64,000 nt of DNA from Cellulomonas telluris (GCF_004886325.1 NZ_QXFN01000002.1:186001-250000), one strand, 5' to 3'; shown: positions 1-11,392, counted from the first letter of the stretch. The notes: generated by a model not told the origin, from the sequence alone. Numbers and translations: made by a program.

Positions 1-860
1 TCTACCACCCGGCGCACAAGCGCAAGGTCGCCGCCGAGAAGCGAACGACCACGTCCGGACGGCCCACCGCCGGTGCGTCCCGCAGCGCGGCCGGCACCCG
101 CGGCGGCCGGACGAGCTCCACGCACGAGATGGTCGCGGGCCGCAACTCCGTCCTCGAGGCCCTGCGCGCCGGCATCCCGGTGACGACGGTCTACCTGGCG
201 TCGCGGCTCGAGGCGGACGACCGCACGCGCGAGATCGTCGCGACCGCCGCCGAGGCGGGCTACCCGCTCCTCGAGGTGGGCCGGGCGGAGCTGGACCGGC
301 TCACCGACGGCGCCGTGCACCAGGGCGTCGCGCTCCAGGTGCCGCCGTACGCGTACGCGGAGCCCGACGACCTGCTGGACGCCGCCGACGTCGCGGGTGC
401 CGCGCCTCTGGTCGTGGCGCTCGACGGCGTGACGGACCCGCGCAACCTCGGCGCGGTGCTGCGCTCGGCCGGGGCGTTCGGCGCGCACGGGGTGCTCGTG
501 CCCGAGCGGCGGTCGGCGGGGGTGACCGCCGCCGCGTGGAAGGTCTCCGCCGGGGCGGCGGCGCGGGTGCCCGTGGCGCGGGCCACCAACCTCACGCGCG
601 CGCTGCAGGCGTACCGGCAGGCGGGGCTGTTCGTCGTCGGGCTCGACGCCGGCGGCGACGTCCCGCTCGGCGAGCTGCCGTACGCGAACGACCCGCTCGT
701 GCTCGTCGTCGGCTCCGAGGGCAAGGGGCTGTCCCGCCTCGTGCGCGAGCAGTGCGACGCGATCGCGTCGATCCCGATCGCGTCCGCCGTGGAGTCGCTC
801 AACGCGGGCGTGGCGGCCGGCATCGCCCTGTACGAGGTGGCGCGGCAGCGCACCGCCTGA
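1..860 (+). CDS. rlmB: 23S rRNA (guanosine-2'-O)-methyltransferase RlmB, 5' end cut by the window
   Basis: SpoU/TrmH-family methyltransferase that 2'-O-methylates G2251 in the peptidyl-transferase region of 23S rRNA using S-adenosylmethionine. The reading frame is open from base 3, before the first ATG at 129, and the upstream residues (YHPAHKRK, then a basic Ser/Gly/Arg-rich stretch) look like the disordered N-terminal tail of actinobacterial RlmB, so the true start is outside the window. The SpoU knot motifs are visible: [19 protein letters not shown] and [15 protein letters not shown]. The gene ends 30 bp from the convergent DUF4032 gene with no clear terminator between them. Family assignment is firm; the exact methylated base is inferred from homology. 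Confidence 0.93.
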   Translation, partial: YHPAHKRKVAAEKRTTTSGRPTAGASRSAAGTRGGRTSSTHEMVAGRNSVLEALRAGIPVTTVYLASRLEADDRTREIVATAAEAGYPLLEVGRAELDRLTDGAVHQGVALQVPPYAYAEPDDLLDAADVAGAAPLVVALDGVTDPRNLGAVLRSAGAFGAHGVLVPERRSAGVTAAAWKVSAGAAARVPVARATNLTRALQAYRQAGLFVVGLDAGGDVPLGELPYANDPLVLVVGSEGKGLSRLVREQCDAIASIPIASAVESLNAGVAAGIALYEVARQRTA

Positions 861-890
861 CGCGTCCGGCGCCGGGCCCGTCCGCGGGCG

Positions 891-2192
891 TCAGCCGATG
901 AGCTGGTCGAGGTCGTCGCCGCCACCGCGCGGCGCGTCCCCCGCGTCGGCGTCGCGCAGGTCCTCCACGCGGGTGCCCAGCACGGCCTGCTCGTCGGGCC
1001 GGCTGGGCAGGATGTTCTTGACGTAGCTCTTCACGACCTCGCTCATCGGCACGTCGCGGTGCTGCTGCTGCGACAGGTACCACCGGTGGTCGAGCAGCTC
1101 GTGGTACACCTGCGCCGGCTCGAGCTTCGTGCGCAGGTCGCGGGGCACGCTGCGCACGGCGGGCTCGAAGACGTCCGTCAGCCAGTCGTGCGCCACGAAG
1201 GACTCGTCCTCGGCCTGCCGGTCCGTCGCGGCCCGGAACTCGTCGAGGTCGTTGAGCAGGCGCCGGGCCTGGTTCTCCTGCACGTCCAGGCCCGTCAGGC
1301 GCATGAGGCGGCGCGAGTGGTGGCCCGCGTCGACGACCTTCGGCTGGATCCGCACGGTGGTGCCGTCGACGTCCGTGGTGATGTCGAGCTCGCCCACGTC
1401 GAAGCCGAGGTCGTTGAGCCGGTCGATGCGGGCCTGCACGCGCCAGCGCTCGCCGTAGCCGAACGACTCGACCTCCGTGAGCGCCTTCCACAGCTCCTGG
1501 TACCGCTCCGCGAGGGCGTCGCCGATGGCGACCGCGTCGGCGTCCTCGTCGAGGAACTCCCCGGCCTGCAGGTCCATGAGCTCGCCGATGATGTTGACCC
1601 GCGCGACCTCGAGGTCGTAGCTGCGCTGGCCCACCGACAGCCGGTCGTGCAGGTCGCCCGTCTCGGCGTCGACGAGGTACGCCGCGAACGTCTCGGCGTC
1701 GCGGCGGAAGAGGGTGTTCGACAGCGACACGTCGCCCCAGTAGAAGCCCGCGAGGTGCAGGCGGACCATGAGCACCGCGAGCGCGTCGATGAGGCGGGTC
1801 GCGGTGTCCGGCCGCAGGGACTGGCTGAACAGCGCGCGGTACGGCAGCGAGAACGACAGGTGCTGCGTGATGAGCACCGCCTCGAGCGGCTCCCCGTCGG
1901 GGGCACGGCGGCCGGTGATGACGCCCACCGGCTCGACGCTCGGCACGTCGAGCTTGCGCAGCTGGCGCAGCAGCTCGTACTCGCGGTGCGCGACGGTCTC
2001 GCCGATCTCCTTGATCGCGATCACCCGGCCGGACAGCCGCGCGAACCGCACGACGTGCCGCGAGATGCCGCGGGGGAGCGCGGCGAGGTGCTCGGTCGGC
2101 CACTCCTCGAGCGGGATGTGCCACGGCAGGTCGAGCAGCGCCGGGTCCGGGCTCGTCGCGGTGATCTGCAGACGCTGGGCCGTACCGGTCAT
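891..2192 (-). CDS. DUF4032 family protein with a protein-kinase-like (lipopolysaccharide kinase-like) fold
   Basis: 433 aa, starting at the ATG at 2192. The sequence carries a kinase-like residue set: Lys61 in VIAIKEI, an acidic helix near residues 71-73, a catalytic-loop equivalent WGDVSLSNTL (Asp154, Asn159) and a metal-binding Asp175 in LVDAETGD. These correspond to the lysine, HGD...N and DFG-like elements of WaaP/Kdo kinase-type proteins. The C-terminal half matches the actinobacterial DUF4032 type and has no function I can name. No signal peptide or membrane segment is visible. It lies downstream of the sugar-ABC ATPase on the same strand but behind a strong hairpin terminator, so it probably has its own promoter. 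The substrate is unknown. Confidence 0.85.
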   Translation of the reverse strand: MTGTAQRLQITATSPDPALLDLPWHIPLEEWPTEHLAALPRGISRHVVRFARLSGRVIAIKEIGETVAHREYELLRQLRKLDVPSVEPVGVITGRRAPDGEPLEAVLITQHLSFSLPYRALFSQSLRPDTATRLIDALAVLMVRLHLAGFYWGDVSLSNTLFRRDAETFAAYLVDAETGDLHDRLSVGQRSYDLEVARVNIIGELMDLQAGEFLDEDADAVAIGDALAERYQELWKALTEVESFGYGERWRVQARIDRLNDLGFDVGELDITTDVDGTTVRIQPKVVDAGHHSRRLMRLTGLDVQENQARRLLNDLDEFRAATDRQAEDESFVAHDWLTDVFEPAVRSVPRDLRTKLEPAQVYHELLDHRWYLSQQQHRDVPMSEVVKSYVKNILPSRPDEQAVLGTRVEDLRDADAGDAPRGGGDDLDQLIG

Positions 2193-2220
2193 GCGTCGAT
2201 CCTCTCAGGTCGCGGCAGAC

Positions 2221-2263
2221 ACGACGAGGCGGGCCCGGTCAGGGACCGGACCCGCCTCGTCGT
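2221..2263 (-). terminator. Intrinsic terminator-like hairpin downstream of the sugar-ABC ATPase
   Basis: A 20-bp inverted repeat (ACGACGAGGCGGGCCCGGTC and its complement with a single G-U) closes on the 3-nt loop AGG, 17 bp past the ATPase stop codon. No clear U-tract follows, as is common in GC-rich actinobacteria. Confidence 0.85.
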
Positions 2264-2279
2264 GGTGGTGCGTGGTGCG

Positions 2280-3407
<1,128 letters not shown>

Positions 3408-3668
3408 GAGCCGTCATTTCCCTTCACCGGCAGGTACGTGCCGGACGATCCGTCGTGAAGAGTGTCAACGCGTGGTCCCAGGTGGCACCCCGCTGAGCTC
3501 GGTGTCTCCGCTGACACAGGTCGGGGGTGGTCGGGACGACCCCCCTCGGCCGGCGCCAGTATGGCATACGCCACGTCCGGGCTGTCCGGGTCGTCCGGAC
3601 CTGGCGGAGGCCGCCCCCCGGACGCACGCCGGCGCCCACCCGTCCGGTGGACGCGCCGCCCGCGCTGG
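3408..3668 (-). promoter_or_regulatory. Intergenic region upstream of the sugar-ABC ATPase
   Basis: 261 bp without a supportable gene, between the otsB stop codon and the ATPase start (both leftward). It contains a perfect 5+1+5 palindrome GTATG-G-CATAC at 3559-3569, a short GTGTC...GACAC hairpin near 3525, and a consensus -35-like TTGACA on the minus strand at 3468-3463. No convincing -10 sits 16-18 bp beyond that hexamer. It presumably holds the ATPase promoter; the palindrome is a candidate operator. Confidence 0.4.
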
Positions 3669-4490
3669 TCAGCGCGTCGCGCGCTCGACCGCGGCGAGCA
3701 CCGCGACGACGTCCTCCGGGCCCGGGACCCGGTAGCGCGCGGCCGTCGCCCCGGCGCCGACCTTGACCGTGAGGTCGTCCGCGTCGAGCGCGGCGAAGGC
3801 GTGCTCGTCGGTCACGTCGTCGCCGCCGTAGAGCACCACGGGTGCGCCGATCTCGTGCCGCAGCGCCTGCAGCGCGCTGCCCTTGTCGGCCGGCAGCACC
3901 GTCAGCTCGACGACGTCCTTGCCGTGCAGCGTGCCGGTGCCCAGCTCGGCGCCGAGCGCGAGGGCCTCCTGCTCGGCGGCGGCCGCGACGTCGCGCTCCG
4001 CGAGCCGCGTGTGCACCACGACCGCGGTCGGCTTCGTCTCCACCCACACGCCGTCGCGGCCGCGGGCGACGGCCGCGGCCCGCGCCCCGAGCGCCGCCAG
4101 CCGGTCCGCCTGCTCGGCGGTGAGCTCCACGACGTCGCGGTCCAGCCCGTGCGGCGTCACGCGGGCGCGCTCCGCGCCGTGGCTGCCCACCAGGTAGGTG
4201 CCCGGCGGCACCTCGGCCAGCGCGTGCAGGTCCGCCATCGCCCGGCCGGACACCAGGGCGAGGGCGACGCCCGGCCGGCCGGCCAGCGCGGCGAGCACCT
4301 CGACCCCGGCCGGGAGGATCGCCGACGTCATCGGGTCGTCGACGAGCGGGGCGAGCGTGCCGTCGAAGTCGAGCGCGAGCAGCAGCGGGCGCCGCGCCGG
4401 GTCGGCGAGGACGGCCCCGAGGCGCCCGGTGAGCGCGTCGGCGTCCTGCGGGCCGGTCGCGGACCCGGTCGTGGTCGTCGGCTCAGGCAT
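3669..4490 (-). CDS. otsB: Trehalose-6-phosphate phosphatase OtsB
   Basis: 273-aa HAD-superfamily phosphatase that dephosphorylates trehalose 6-phosphate, the second step of the OtsA-OtsB pathway. The nucleophile motif is [12 protein letters not shown] (DxDGT), then SGRAMADL and the C-terminal metal-binding [10 protein letters not shown]. The ATG at 4490 is chosen because the preceding gene otsA ends at 4483, an 8-bp overlap typical of translational coupling. A longer reading frame to 4571 would run deep into otsA. Cytoplasmic, in an operon with otsA; role in osmoprotection or desiccation tolerance follows from the family. Confidence 0.93.
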   Translation of the reverse strand: MPEPTTTTGSATGPQDADALTGRLGAVLADPARRPLLLALDFDGTLAPLVDDPMTSAILPAGVEVLAALAGRPGVALALVSGRAMADLHALAEVPPGTYLVGSHGAERARVTPHGLDRDVVELTAEQADRLAALGARAAAVARGRDGVWVETKPTAVVVHTRLAERDVAAAAEQEALALGAELGTGTLHGKDVVELTVLPADKGSALQALRHEIGAPVVLYGGDDVTDEHAFAALDADDLTVKVGAGATAARYRVPGPEDVVAVLAAVERATR

Positions 4491-6054
4491 CACGGTCCGC
4501 CTCGTCGTAGGGGTCGCCGTGGCGCTGCGCGTCCTGGTACTGCGGGGCGGGGCCGGGCGCCGTGGCCCCACCGCCGTCCTGGTCCCGGTCGCGCGGCTCG
4601 ACGCGTCCGGCGGCGTCGCGGACCGGCACCGCGGTCAGCGCGGAGAGGAACTGCTGGGACCACGCTGCGACGTCGTGGCCGAGCACGCGGCGGCGCAGGC
4701 GGCGCATGCGCTTGCGGGACTCGCGGGGCTCCATGTGCACGGCGTACGTGATCGCGTCCTTCATGCCCGCGATGTCGTGCGGGTTCACCAGCACGGCGCC
4801 CACCAGCTCGTCCGCCGCACCCGTGAACTCGCTGAGCACGAGGGCGCCCCGGTCGTCGGAGCGTGCGGCCACGTACTCCTTGGCGACGAGGTTCATGCCG
4901 TCGCGCAGCGCGGTGACGAGCATGACGTCGGCGGCCAGGTAGAGCGCCGCCATCTCCTCCATCGGGAAGGACTGGTGCAGGTACTGCACCGGCGCGTGGC
5001 CCACCGTGCCGTGGTCGCCGTTGATGCGGCCCACGAGCAGCTCGACCTCGTCGCGCAGCTGCTGGTACGCGCCGACGTTCTCCCGGCTCGGGCTGGCGAC
5101 CTGGACGAGCACGGTGTCGCTCGCCGACAGGCGGCCGTCCTCGAGCAGCTCGCCGTACGCCTTGATGCGGTGCCGGATGCCCTTGGTGTAGTCGAGCCGG
5201 TCGACGCCGAGGAGCAGGTGCTGCGGGTCGCCGAGCTCGGCGCGGATCTCCTTCGCGCGCGCCTGCACCTCGGGGGTGCGGGCGAGCGCGTCGAACGCGG
5301 CCGAGTCGATCGAGATCGGGAACGCCGCGGCGCGCACGTGCCGCTGCTGCGGCGTCCCCTCGGCGGTGGTCACGACCTGCCCGCGCGTCGTCAGGTCCGT
5401 CAGGCGCCGCACGACGCGCACGAAGTTCGACGCGTCGCCCGCGCGCTGGAAGCCGACGAGGTCCGCGCCGAGCAGGCCCTCGACCACCTGCTTGCGCCAC
5501 GGCAGCTGGGCGAAGATCTCGAGCGGGGGGAACGGGATGTGGTGGAAGTACCCGATCCGCAGGTCCGGCCGCAGCTCGCGCAGGTACGCCGGCACGAGCT
5601 GGAGCTGGTAGTCGTGCACCCACACCGTGCCGCCGCGCGCGGCCTGACCGGCCGCCGCCTCCGCGAACCGCCGGTTCACCCGCTGGTAGGCGTCCCACCA
5701 CTGCCGGTGGAACGTCGGCGGCGCGATGACGTCGTGGTACAGCGGCCACAGCGTGTCGTTCGCGAAGCCCTCGTAGTAGCGCTCGACATCCGTCTCGGAC
5801 AGCGCGACCGGCACCAGGAGCGTGCCGTCGACGACGAACGGGTCGAGCTCGAGGCCGGGGGAGCCGCCCCAGCCGACCCACGCCCCCTCGTCGCCGGCGC
5901 CCGTCATGACGGGCGCGAGCGCCGTCACGAGACCGCCGGGGGACCGCGTCCAGGTGGGCTCGCCGGACTCGTCCAGGGTGACGTCGACCGGCAGGCGGTT
6001 GGCCACGACGACCAGGTCGTAGCCGTCCTCGGGCACGTCGGAGGGCACGCGCAT
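4483..6054 (-). CDS. otsA: Trehalose-6-phosphate synthase OtsA
   Basis: 523-aa GT20 glycosyltransferase forming trehalose 6-phosphate from UDP/GDP-glucose and glucose 6-phosphate. Visible motifs: [14 protein letters not shown] at the N-terminus, [36 protein letters not shown] and VLSEFTGAA. The ATG at 6054 has a clear GAGGAG 4-9 nt upstream; the frame stays open further upstream but only as antisense of the kinase gene. The C-terminal ~45 residues are an extra acidic/Gly/Pro-rich tail beyond the usual catalytic core. The gene is coupled to otsB and divergent from the Ser/Thr kinase gene, with ~110 bp between them. Confidence 0.94.
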   Translation of the reverse strand: MRVPSDVPEDGYDLVVVANRLPVDVTLDESGEPTWTRSPGGLVTALAPVMTGAGDEGAWVGWGGSPGLELDPFVVDGTLLVPVALSETDVERYYEGFANDTLWPLYHDVIAPPTFHRQWWDAYQRVNRRFAEAAAGQAARGGTVWVHDYQLQLVPAYLRELRPDLRIGYFHHIPFPPLEIFAQLPWRKQVVEGLLGADLVGFQRAGDASNFVRVVRRLTDLTTRGQVVTTAEGTPQQRHVRAAAFPISIDSAAFDALARTPEVQARAKEIRAELGDPQHLLLGVDRLDYTKGIRHRIKAYGELLEDGRLSASDTVLVQVASPSRENVGAYQQLRDEVELLVGRINGDHGTVGHAPVQYLHQSFPMEEMAALYLAADVMLVTALRDGMNLVAKEYVAARSDDRGALVLSEFTGAADELVGAVLVNPHDIAGMKDAITYAVHMEPRESRKRMRRLRRRVLGHDVAAWSQQFLSALTAVPVRDAAGRVEPRDRDQDGGGATAPGPAPQYQDAQRHGDPYDEADRDA

Positions 6055-6166
6055 CAACTCCTCGGGATCGGTGCCGACCCTAGCCGTGCACGGGGTCCCC
6101 CGCCCGGGCTGCGGCGCGCGTGTGGCGTCCCCCACGTGCGGGGACGCTCCCGCTAGCGTGCGGCAG

Positions 6167-8302
6167 ATGGAGCGGATCGGCCTGACGCCGGGGTCGGAGA
6201 TCGGCGGGTACACCGTCGTCGCCCCCCTCGGGTCCGGGGGCATGGGCACGGTGTACCGGGCGGTCGACGGCGGCGGCACCGCCGTCGCCCTCAAGCTGCT
6301 GCACCCGCACGTCGGCGCCGACGCGGCCGTGCGCGCCCGGCTGCTGCGCGAGGTCGCCGCGCTGCAGCGGCTGCGGCACCCGTCGGTGGCCGCGGTGCTC
6401 GACGCCGAGGCGGACTCCACCGAGGCGTTCATCGTCACCGAGCTCGTCCCCGGCGCGACCCTGACCGAGCGCGTGCGCGCCGACGGCCCGCTCGACGCCG
6501 ACGAGCTGCTCGCGCTCGCGGAGGGGCTGCGCTCCGCACTCGCGGCGGTCCACGCGGCGGGCGTCGTGCACCGCGACCTCAAGCCGTCGAACGTGCTGCT
6601 CACCGACGACGGACCCGTCCTGATCGACTTCGGGCTCGCGCAGGGCCTGGACGACGACGCCACCCTGACGACCGCTGGCTTCGTGCTCGGCACCCCCGGC
6701 TACCTCGCACCCGAGCTGCTCGACGGCGGGGAGCCCGGCCCGGCGACGGACCTGTGGGGCTGGGCGGCGCTGCTCGCGTACGCCGCGACCGGGCGCGACC
6801 CCTTCGGCTCCCGGCCGGTCGAGGCGGTGCTCGCACGTGCCCGGTCGGGCGAGGTGGACCTGGCCGGCGTCGGCCCGCTCACGGCGGAGGCGGTCTCCGC
6901 CGCGCTGCGGCCCGTGCCCGCCGAGCGGCTCGCGCCCGAGGACGTCGTCGCCGCGCTGCGGGTCGTGGCCGACGAGGGCGAGCTCCCGGCCGGGTCGGAC
7001 GCGGCGGCGGTGCTGGCGGCGCTCGCGGGCGGTGCGGCCGCCGTCGGCGCGGACAACCGGGACGACGACGGCGAGGACGACGACGGCGAGGGTGACGCGC
7101 CGGACGGCGAGGACGCCGACGACGTCGCGACCGCGCTGGTCGGGCGCGACGACGTGGCGACGACGGCGGTGCCCGCGGACGCGCCGGACGTCGTCCCCAC
7201 GACGGCCCTCGCGGCGGGCGGCGCCGACGCGGCCGCGACGACCGTCCTGCCCGCCGGCCCGGTCACGCAGGACGACGACCTCGACACGGACGGGCCCGAC
7301 GGCGACGGGCCGGACGACGACGGGCCCGACGCCGACCTCGACGACGGACGCGCCGACGACCCGGACGGGCCGGACGCGGCGGCGACGACGGTCCTGCCCG
7401 CCCGCACGGCCGGCACGACCGCCGTCGGCCCGCCCGTGCCGCCCGTGCACGACGGCCGCACCGTCGCCGTGCCGCTCGGCGCGGGCCGCGACGACCGCAC
7501 CGCGGTCCTCACCGCGGACCGCTCGGGAGACGAGGACGGCGGGCACGACGACGGCGGGCACGACGACGGGTGGGACGACGGCGGGGACGGGTGGTCGGAC
7601 CGGCCCGACGACGGCGACGGGGTCGGCTGGCTGGAGGACGACCTCGAGCGGTCGGAGGGCCCGGCCGCCGAGGGGTCCGGGTACGTGCGCCCGCCCGCAC
7701 GCCGGCGGTGGGGGACGCTGCTCGCGCTCGCGCTCCTCGTCGGCCTCGCCGGGGCGCTCCGCCCCGCGGTGACCCTCGCGGTGGTGCTGGTGCTCCTGGT
7801 GCTGGTCCGGACCGTCGGGTCGGCCGTGGAGTCGATGCACGGACGGCGGGAGCGCGCCGGGGTGCGCCGCTCGGACGTGCCGCTCGCGCTCGTCGCGTCG
7901 CCGTGGCACCTGCTGCGCGCGGTCCTCGGGCTCCTGCCGTCGGTCCTGGTCGCCGCGAGCGTCGCGGTGATCGTCGCCGGGGTGGCGTGGTGGCTGCTCG
8001 CGTCCGGCCGGTGGGTGCTCGGCGACGTGGTCGCCGGCGAGCCGCCCGGCGGGCCGGAGGGCGCGGCCGCCGTGGGGACGCTCGTCCTGCTCGTCGTCCT
8101 CGTCCTGTGGTTCGGACCGCTCTCCCGCCTGACCCGCACCGGTGCGCGGCGCGTCCTCGCGGGCGTGGCGCCCGGCTGGGTCGGGGCCCTCGTCGTCGTC
8201 GTGCTCGCGCTCGTCGCCGCCGCCGTCCTCGCGCACCAGGTCCTGCAGGGCGCCGACATCGGGTGGGCCCCGCTGCCCGTGCCACGCGTCCCCGGGCCCT
8301 GA
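6167..8302 (+). CDS. Membrane-anchored Ser/Thr protein kinase with a repetitive Asp/Thr-rich linker
   Basis: 711 aa from the ATG at 6167. Hanks-type kinase domain at residues ~10-270: Gly loop [10 protein letters not shown] (21-30), Lys43, HRDLKPSN (135-142), DFG (154-156) and activation segment GTPGYLAPE (175-183). All catalytic residues are present. Residues ~290-530 form an acidic low-complexity linker with repeated Thr motifs such as ATTAV, PTTAL and ATTVLPA. The C-terminus holds about five hydrophobic segments (~545-705). There is no PASTA sensor, unlike PknB. The many short Thr motifs are plausible autophosphorylation or FHA-docking sites, which is inference. Divergent from otsA. Confidence 0.9.
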   Translation: MERIGLTPGSEIGGYTVVAPLGSGGMGTVYRAVDGGGTAVALKLLHPHVGADAAVRARLLREVAALQRLRHPSVAAVLDAEADSTEAFIVTELVPGATLTERVRADGPLDADELLALAEGLRSALAAVHAAGVVHRDLKPSNVLLTDDGPVLIDFGLAQGLDDDATLTTAGFVLGTPGYLAPELLDGGEPGPATDLWGWAALLAYAATGRDPFGSRPVEAVLARARSGEVDLAGVGPLTAEAVSAALRPVPAERLAPEDVVAALRVVADEGELPAGSDAAAVLAALAGGAAAVGADNRDDDGEDDDGEGDAPDGEDADDVATALVGRDDVATTAVPADAPDVVPTTALAAGGADAAATTVLPAGPVTQDDDLDTDGPDGDGPDDDGPDADLDDGRADDPDGPDAAATTVLPARTAGTTAVGPPVPPVHDGRTVAVPLGAGRDDRTAVLTADRSGDEDGGHDDGGHDDGWDDGGDGWSDRPDDGDGVGWLEDDLERSEGPAAEGSGYVRPPARRRWGTLLALALLVGLAGALRPAVTLAVVLVLLVLVRTVGSAVESMHGRRERAGVRRSDVPLALVASPWHLLRAVLGLLPSVLVAASVAVIVAGVAWWLLASGRWVLGDVVAGEPPGGPEGAAAVGTLVLLVVLVLWFGPLSRLTRTGARRVLAGVAPGWVGALVVVVLALVAAAVLAHQVLQGADIGWAPLPVPRVPGP

Positions 8303-8381
8303 GCGCACCGGCGCACCCCGCCGCCGCAGGAAGGGGCGGAGGGCCCTCGGCACGGGCGCCCGCAGCGCCTACCCTGGGCGC

Positions 8382-8885
8382 GTGCGAGCGCGTCGTGGAC
8401 CCGGGCTGCGGCACGCGCGCGCCCGCGCCGTGACGCTCGCCGGCGCCCTGCTGGCCGTCACGCCGCTGCTCGTCGCCGCGCAGGGGCGCGTCCTGGTGCA
8501 CCGGTGCGTCCCCGCGGACGGGCCGGCCGCCGCCCTCGGCCTGCGCCTCGAGGTGCTCGCCTCGGCCGCCCACTGCCCGCAGGGCGCCTACGCGCTCGGG
8601 GACACCGCGCAGGGCGCCGTGCTGCTGCTCACGGTGACCGTGCCCGTGCTCGTGGCCCACGTGCTGCTCGCGGCCGCCGGTCTGGGCCTCGGCGTCGTCC
8701 TGCGCCGCGCCGGCAGTGTCGTCCGGGCGCTCGCCGCGGCCGCCGTCGTCCGCCGGCCCACCGCGGCCGTCCAGCCAGCCGTCCCGCAGGTCCGCCTCAC
8801 CGCCCCCGTCCTGCCCGTGCTCGTGCGGCACGACCGGGGCCTCGTGCTCGTCCGTCCGCGCCGGGGGCCGCCCGTGGCGTGCTGA
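8382..8885 (+). CDS. Small membrane protein of unknown function
   Basis: 167 aa from the GTG at 8382; earlier in-frame codons would overlap the end of the kinase gene. There is a basic N-terminus, a hydrophobic segment at ~17-31, an extracytoplasmic stretch of ~40 residues with two cysteines (HRC, AHC), a second hydrophobic block at ~75-105, then a basic tail ending RPRRGPPVAC. No family recognised. It lies 67 bp upstream of the DsbA-like gene, so a shared role in envelope thiol chemistry is possible but unsupported beyond proximity and the two cysteines. Confidence 0.6.
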   Translation: MRARRGPGLRHARARAVTLAGALLAVTPLLVAAQGRVLVHRCVPADGPAAALGLRLEVLASAAHCPQGAYALGDTAQGAVLLLTVTVPVLVAHVLLAAAGLGLGVVLRRAGSVVRALAAAAVVRRPTAAVQPAVPQVRLTAPVLPVLVRHDRGLVLVRPRRGPPVAC

Positions 8886-8952
8886 CCGGTCCGCCGGTCG
8901 CGCGTCCGCACGTCCCGCCGGCAGCGCCGGCACCCGCAGACCAGGAGCACCC

Positions 8953-9885
8953 ATGCCCACCAACGACCCTCGTCCCACCAAGGCGGCGCGGCGCGAGGAC
9001 GCCCGCGCCAAGGCGCAGGCCATGCGCCAGGAGCAGGAGCGCCGCGCCAAGCGCAACCGCCTGCTCGCCATCGGCGGCCTGCTCGCCGCCGTCGCGGTCC
9101 TCGCCGTCGTGATCGTCGCGATCGTGCGCCAGGGCGCCGAGCGAGCCGAGGCGTACGGCACCGTGCAGTACGGCGGCGGCGAGGAGACGGTCGTCGCGCC
9201 GACGCTCGACGACGTCGAGGCCCCGTCCACCGCCGCCGGCGGCGGCATCCCCGTCAGCGCGGCCGGCGTCGGCGAGACCGGCGAGGACGACACCACCGTC
9301 GAGGTCTACTTCGACTTCATGTGCCCCTACTGCGGCCAGTTCGACGAGGCCAACGCCGCGGACCTCGAGGCGCTCTCCGCCGAGGAGGGCATCACCGTCG
9401 TCTACAAGCCGATCTCGTTCCTCGACGGGACCTCGCAGGGCACGTTCTTCTCGACCCGCGCCGCCAACGCGCTCGCGGTCGTCGCCGACCAGTCGCCGGA
9501 GCACGTCGCGGACTTCATCACGGCGATGTACGACAACCAGCCGGAGGAGGGCTCCTCGGGCCTGACCGACGCGGAGATCGGCGAGATCGCCGAGGGCGTC
9601 GGCGTCCCGGCGGACGTCGTCGAGCAGTTCACCGCGACCGTCGACGGCACGTACGAGATCGCCACGGACGACGGCAACGAGGAGCGCGACGGCACGTGGC
9701 GCACCTTCTCGCCGTGGGTCGTCGCCGCGACCGAGCAGGCGAACACCGACCTCGGCGGCATCAGCACGCCGTCGGTCCGCATCAACGGGCAGAAGTGGCC
9801 CGCGAGCCAGAACGAGCAGGGGCTGCTCTACCAGCCGGGCCCGCTGGCCGAGGCCGTGCGCGCCGCGGCCGCCGAGCAGGGCTGA
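8953..9885 (+). CDS. DsbA-family thioredoxin-fold protein, membrane-anchored
   Basis: 310 aa from the ATG at 8953, with AGGAG 6 nt upstream. The N-terminus is a positively charged coil (residues ~1-37), then one transmembrane helix (~38-57). The extracytoplasmic domain carries the redox motif FDFMCPYCGQF and a cis-Pro region GGISTPSVRIN, as in actinobacterial DsbA/VKOR-linked oxidoreductases. It likely oxidises or isomerises disulfides in exported proteins, several of which in this window have paired cysteines. A strong hairpin terminator follows. Confidence 0.9.
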   Translation: MPTNDPRPTKAARREDARAKAQAMRQEQERRAKRNRLLAIGGLLAAVAVLAVVIVAIVRQGAERAEAYGTVQYGGGEETVVAPTLDDVEAPSTAAGGGIPVSAAGVGETGEDDTTVEVYFDFMCPYCGQFDEANAADLEALSAEEGITVVYKPISFLDGTSQGTFFSTRAANALAVVADQSPEHVADFITAMYDNQPEEGSSGLTDAEIGEIAEGVGVPADVVEQFTATVDGTYEIATDDGNEERDGTWRTFSPWVVAATEQANTDLGGISTPSVRINGQKWPASQNEQGLLYQPGPLAEAVRAAAAEQG

Positions 9886-9900
9886 CCCGCGCGGCGTCCC

Positions 9901-9934
9901 GCGGGCGCCCGTCCCCACGGGGGCGGGCGCCCGC
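9901..9934 (+). terminator. Terminator hairpin after the DsbA-like gene
   Basis: Long GC stem: GCGGGCGCCCG pairs perfectly with CGGGCGCCCGC around a short C/G tip. It lies 15 bp after the stop codon and 38 bp before the tRNA. Confidence 0.75.
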
Positions 9935-9971
9935 GGAGCGCCGGGTGCCGGCCGGTAGGCTGGCGCCACTC

Positions 9972-10048
9972 GCCTCCTTAGCTCAGCTGGCCAGAGCAGC
10001 TGTCTTGTAAACAGCAGGTCGTCGGTTCGAATCCGACAGGGGGCTCCA
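9972..10048 (+). tRNA. tRNA-Thr (anticodon UGU)
   Basis: Full cloverleaf: acceptor GCCTCCT (9972-9978) pairs with AGGGGGC (10038-10044), a D-arm with AGCTCAGC, anticodon stem GCTGT/ACAGC around loop CTTGTAA (anticodon TGT), T-arm with GGTTCGAATCC, discriminator T and an encoded CCA. The UGU anticodon reads ACA, hence threonine. Confidence 0.97.
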
Positions 10049-10114
10049 CCACGCGCCGTCCCGGTGGACGGCCCACGGCGGCGGGTGCAGCCCGGTGCGG
10101 CGAGACTGGCCCGG

Positions 10115-11392
10115 ATGTCCCACGACGACGCCCGGCCCACCGCGCGCGGCGGGTTCCTGTCCCGCACCGCGGTGCTCGGCGTGTACCTGCCCGCGCTCGT
10201 GTTCGAGCTCGGCATCGGCGCGGTCGTGCCGGTCGTGGCGGTGCGCGCCGTCGAGCTCGGTGCGGACCTCGCGACCGCGGGCGTGCTCGCGGCGCTCCTG
10301 GGCGTCGGGCAGCTGCTCGCCGACCTGCCCGCCGGCGCCCTCGCCGCCCGCATCGGCGACCGCGCGGCGATGCTCGTGGCGTCGGCCGTGTCCGTCGTCG
10401 CGCTCGTCGGGTGCGCGCTGGCCGACCGGGTCGCGCTGCTCGCCGTCGGCGTGCTCGCGCTCGGCGCCGCGAACGCCGTGTTCCTGCTCGCGCGGCAGTC
10501 GTACGTCACGGGCATCACGCCCGTCCTCTACCGCGCCCGCGCCCTCTCCACGCTCGGCGGCGTCGGCCGGATCGGCGTGTTCCTCGGCCCGTTCCTCGGC
10601 GCCGCGGTCGTGCACCTGACCGCCACGCCCGCGGCGTTCTGGCTCGCGGTGGCGACCACCGCGCTCGCGGTGGTCGTGCTCGTCGCCGTGCCGGACGTCG
10701 AGGGCCCGGAGCGCGTGCGCGGGGCGCGGGCCTCGGTGCTCGCCGTCGCGCGCGACCACCGCCACGTGCTGGTGACGCTCGGCGGCGCGGTGCTGCTCGT
10801 GGGCGCCGTGCGCGGCGCCCGTCAGCAGGTGGTGCCGCTGTGGGGCGAGCACCTGGGCCTGGCCCCGGCGACGACCAGCCTGCTCTTCGGCGTCGCCGGC
10901 GCGCTCGACGTGCTGCTGTTCTACCCCGCCGGCCGGGTCATGGACCGGCGGGGGAGGCTGGCCGTCGCGGTCCCGTCGATGCTGCTCATGGCGGCCGCGA
11001 TGCTCGTGCTCCCGACCACGACGACGGCCGCCGGCCTCGCGGCGGTCGCCATGCTGCTGGGCGCGGGCAACGGCGTGAGCTCCGGCCTGCTCATGACCCT
11101 CGGGTCGGACGTCGCGCCGCCCGACCGGCGGTCGGCGTTCCTCGGCGTGTGGCGCCTGCTGCAGGACTCCGGCGTGGCGGCCGGCCCGCTCGTCGTGTCC
11201 GCCGGCGCCGCGCTCGGCAGCCTCGCGGCGGGCGTGCTGGCGACGGGTGCGATCGGCGTCGCGGCGGCCGGCGCGCTCGCGCGCACCGTGCCGCGCTGGT
11301 CGGTGCACGCGTCGCGGCGGACGCGCGTGGCGGCCGGGCTGCGCCCGGACGGGCGCCCCGCCGCTCCCGACGGCAGCGCGCCGGGGCCCTGA
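10115..11392 (+). CDS. Major facilitator superfamily (MFS) transporter
   Basis: 425 aa from the ATG at 10115; an upstream in-frame ATG at 10064 would start only 16 bp after the tRNA. About twelve hydrophobic helices are visible. An MFS motif A-like loop follows helix 2 (ADLPAGALAARIGDRAAM), with a weaker one in the second half (YPAGRVMDRRGRL). Likely a proton-coupled efflux or uptake permease; substrate unknown. It converges on the response-regulator gene with a 15-bp gap and no visible terminator. Confidence 0.85.
   Translation: MSHDDARPTARGGFLSRTAVLGVYLPALVFELGIGAVVPVVAVRAVELGADLATAGVLAALLGVGQLLADLPAGALAARIGDRAAMLVASAVSVVALVGCALADRVALLAVGVLALGAANAVFLLARQSYVTGITPVLYRARALSTLGGVGRIGVFLGPFLGAAVVHLTATPAAFWLAVATTALAVVVLVAVPDVEGPERVRGARASVLAVARDHRHVLVTLGGAVLLVGAVRGARQQVVPLWGEHLGLAPATTSLLFGVAGALDVLLFYPAGRVMDRRGRLAVAVPSMLLMAAAMLVLPTTTTAAGLAAVAMLLGAGNGVSSGLLMTLGSDVAPPDRRSAFLGVWRLLQDSGVAAGPLVVSAGAALGSLAAGVLATGAIGVAAAGALARTVPRWSVHASRRTRVAAGLRPDGRPAAPDGSAPGP

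Noticed and set aside
3463-3468. TTGACA as the -35 of a housekeeping promoter for the sugar-ABC ATPase
   Set aside because: No acceptable -10 lies 16-18 bp downstream, so it was not called as a promoter.
4198-6156. Long plus-strand frame opposite otsA/otsB
   Set aside because: Antisense composition artefact of otsA and otsB, whose motifs are unambiguous on the minus strand.
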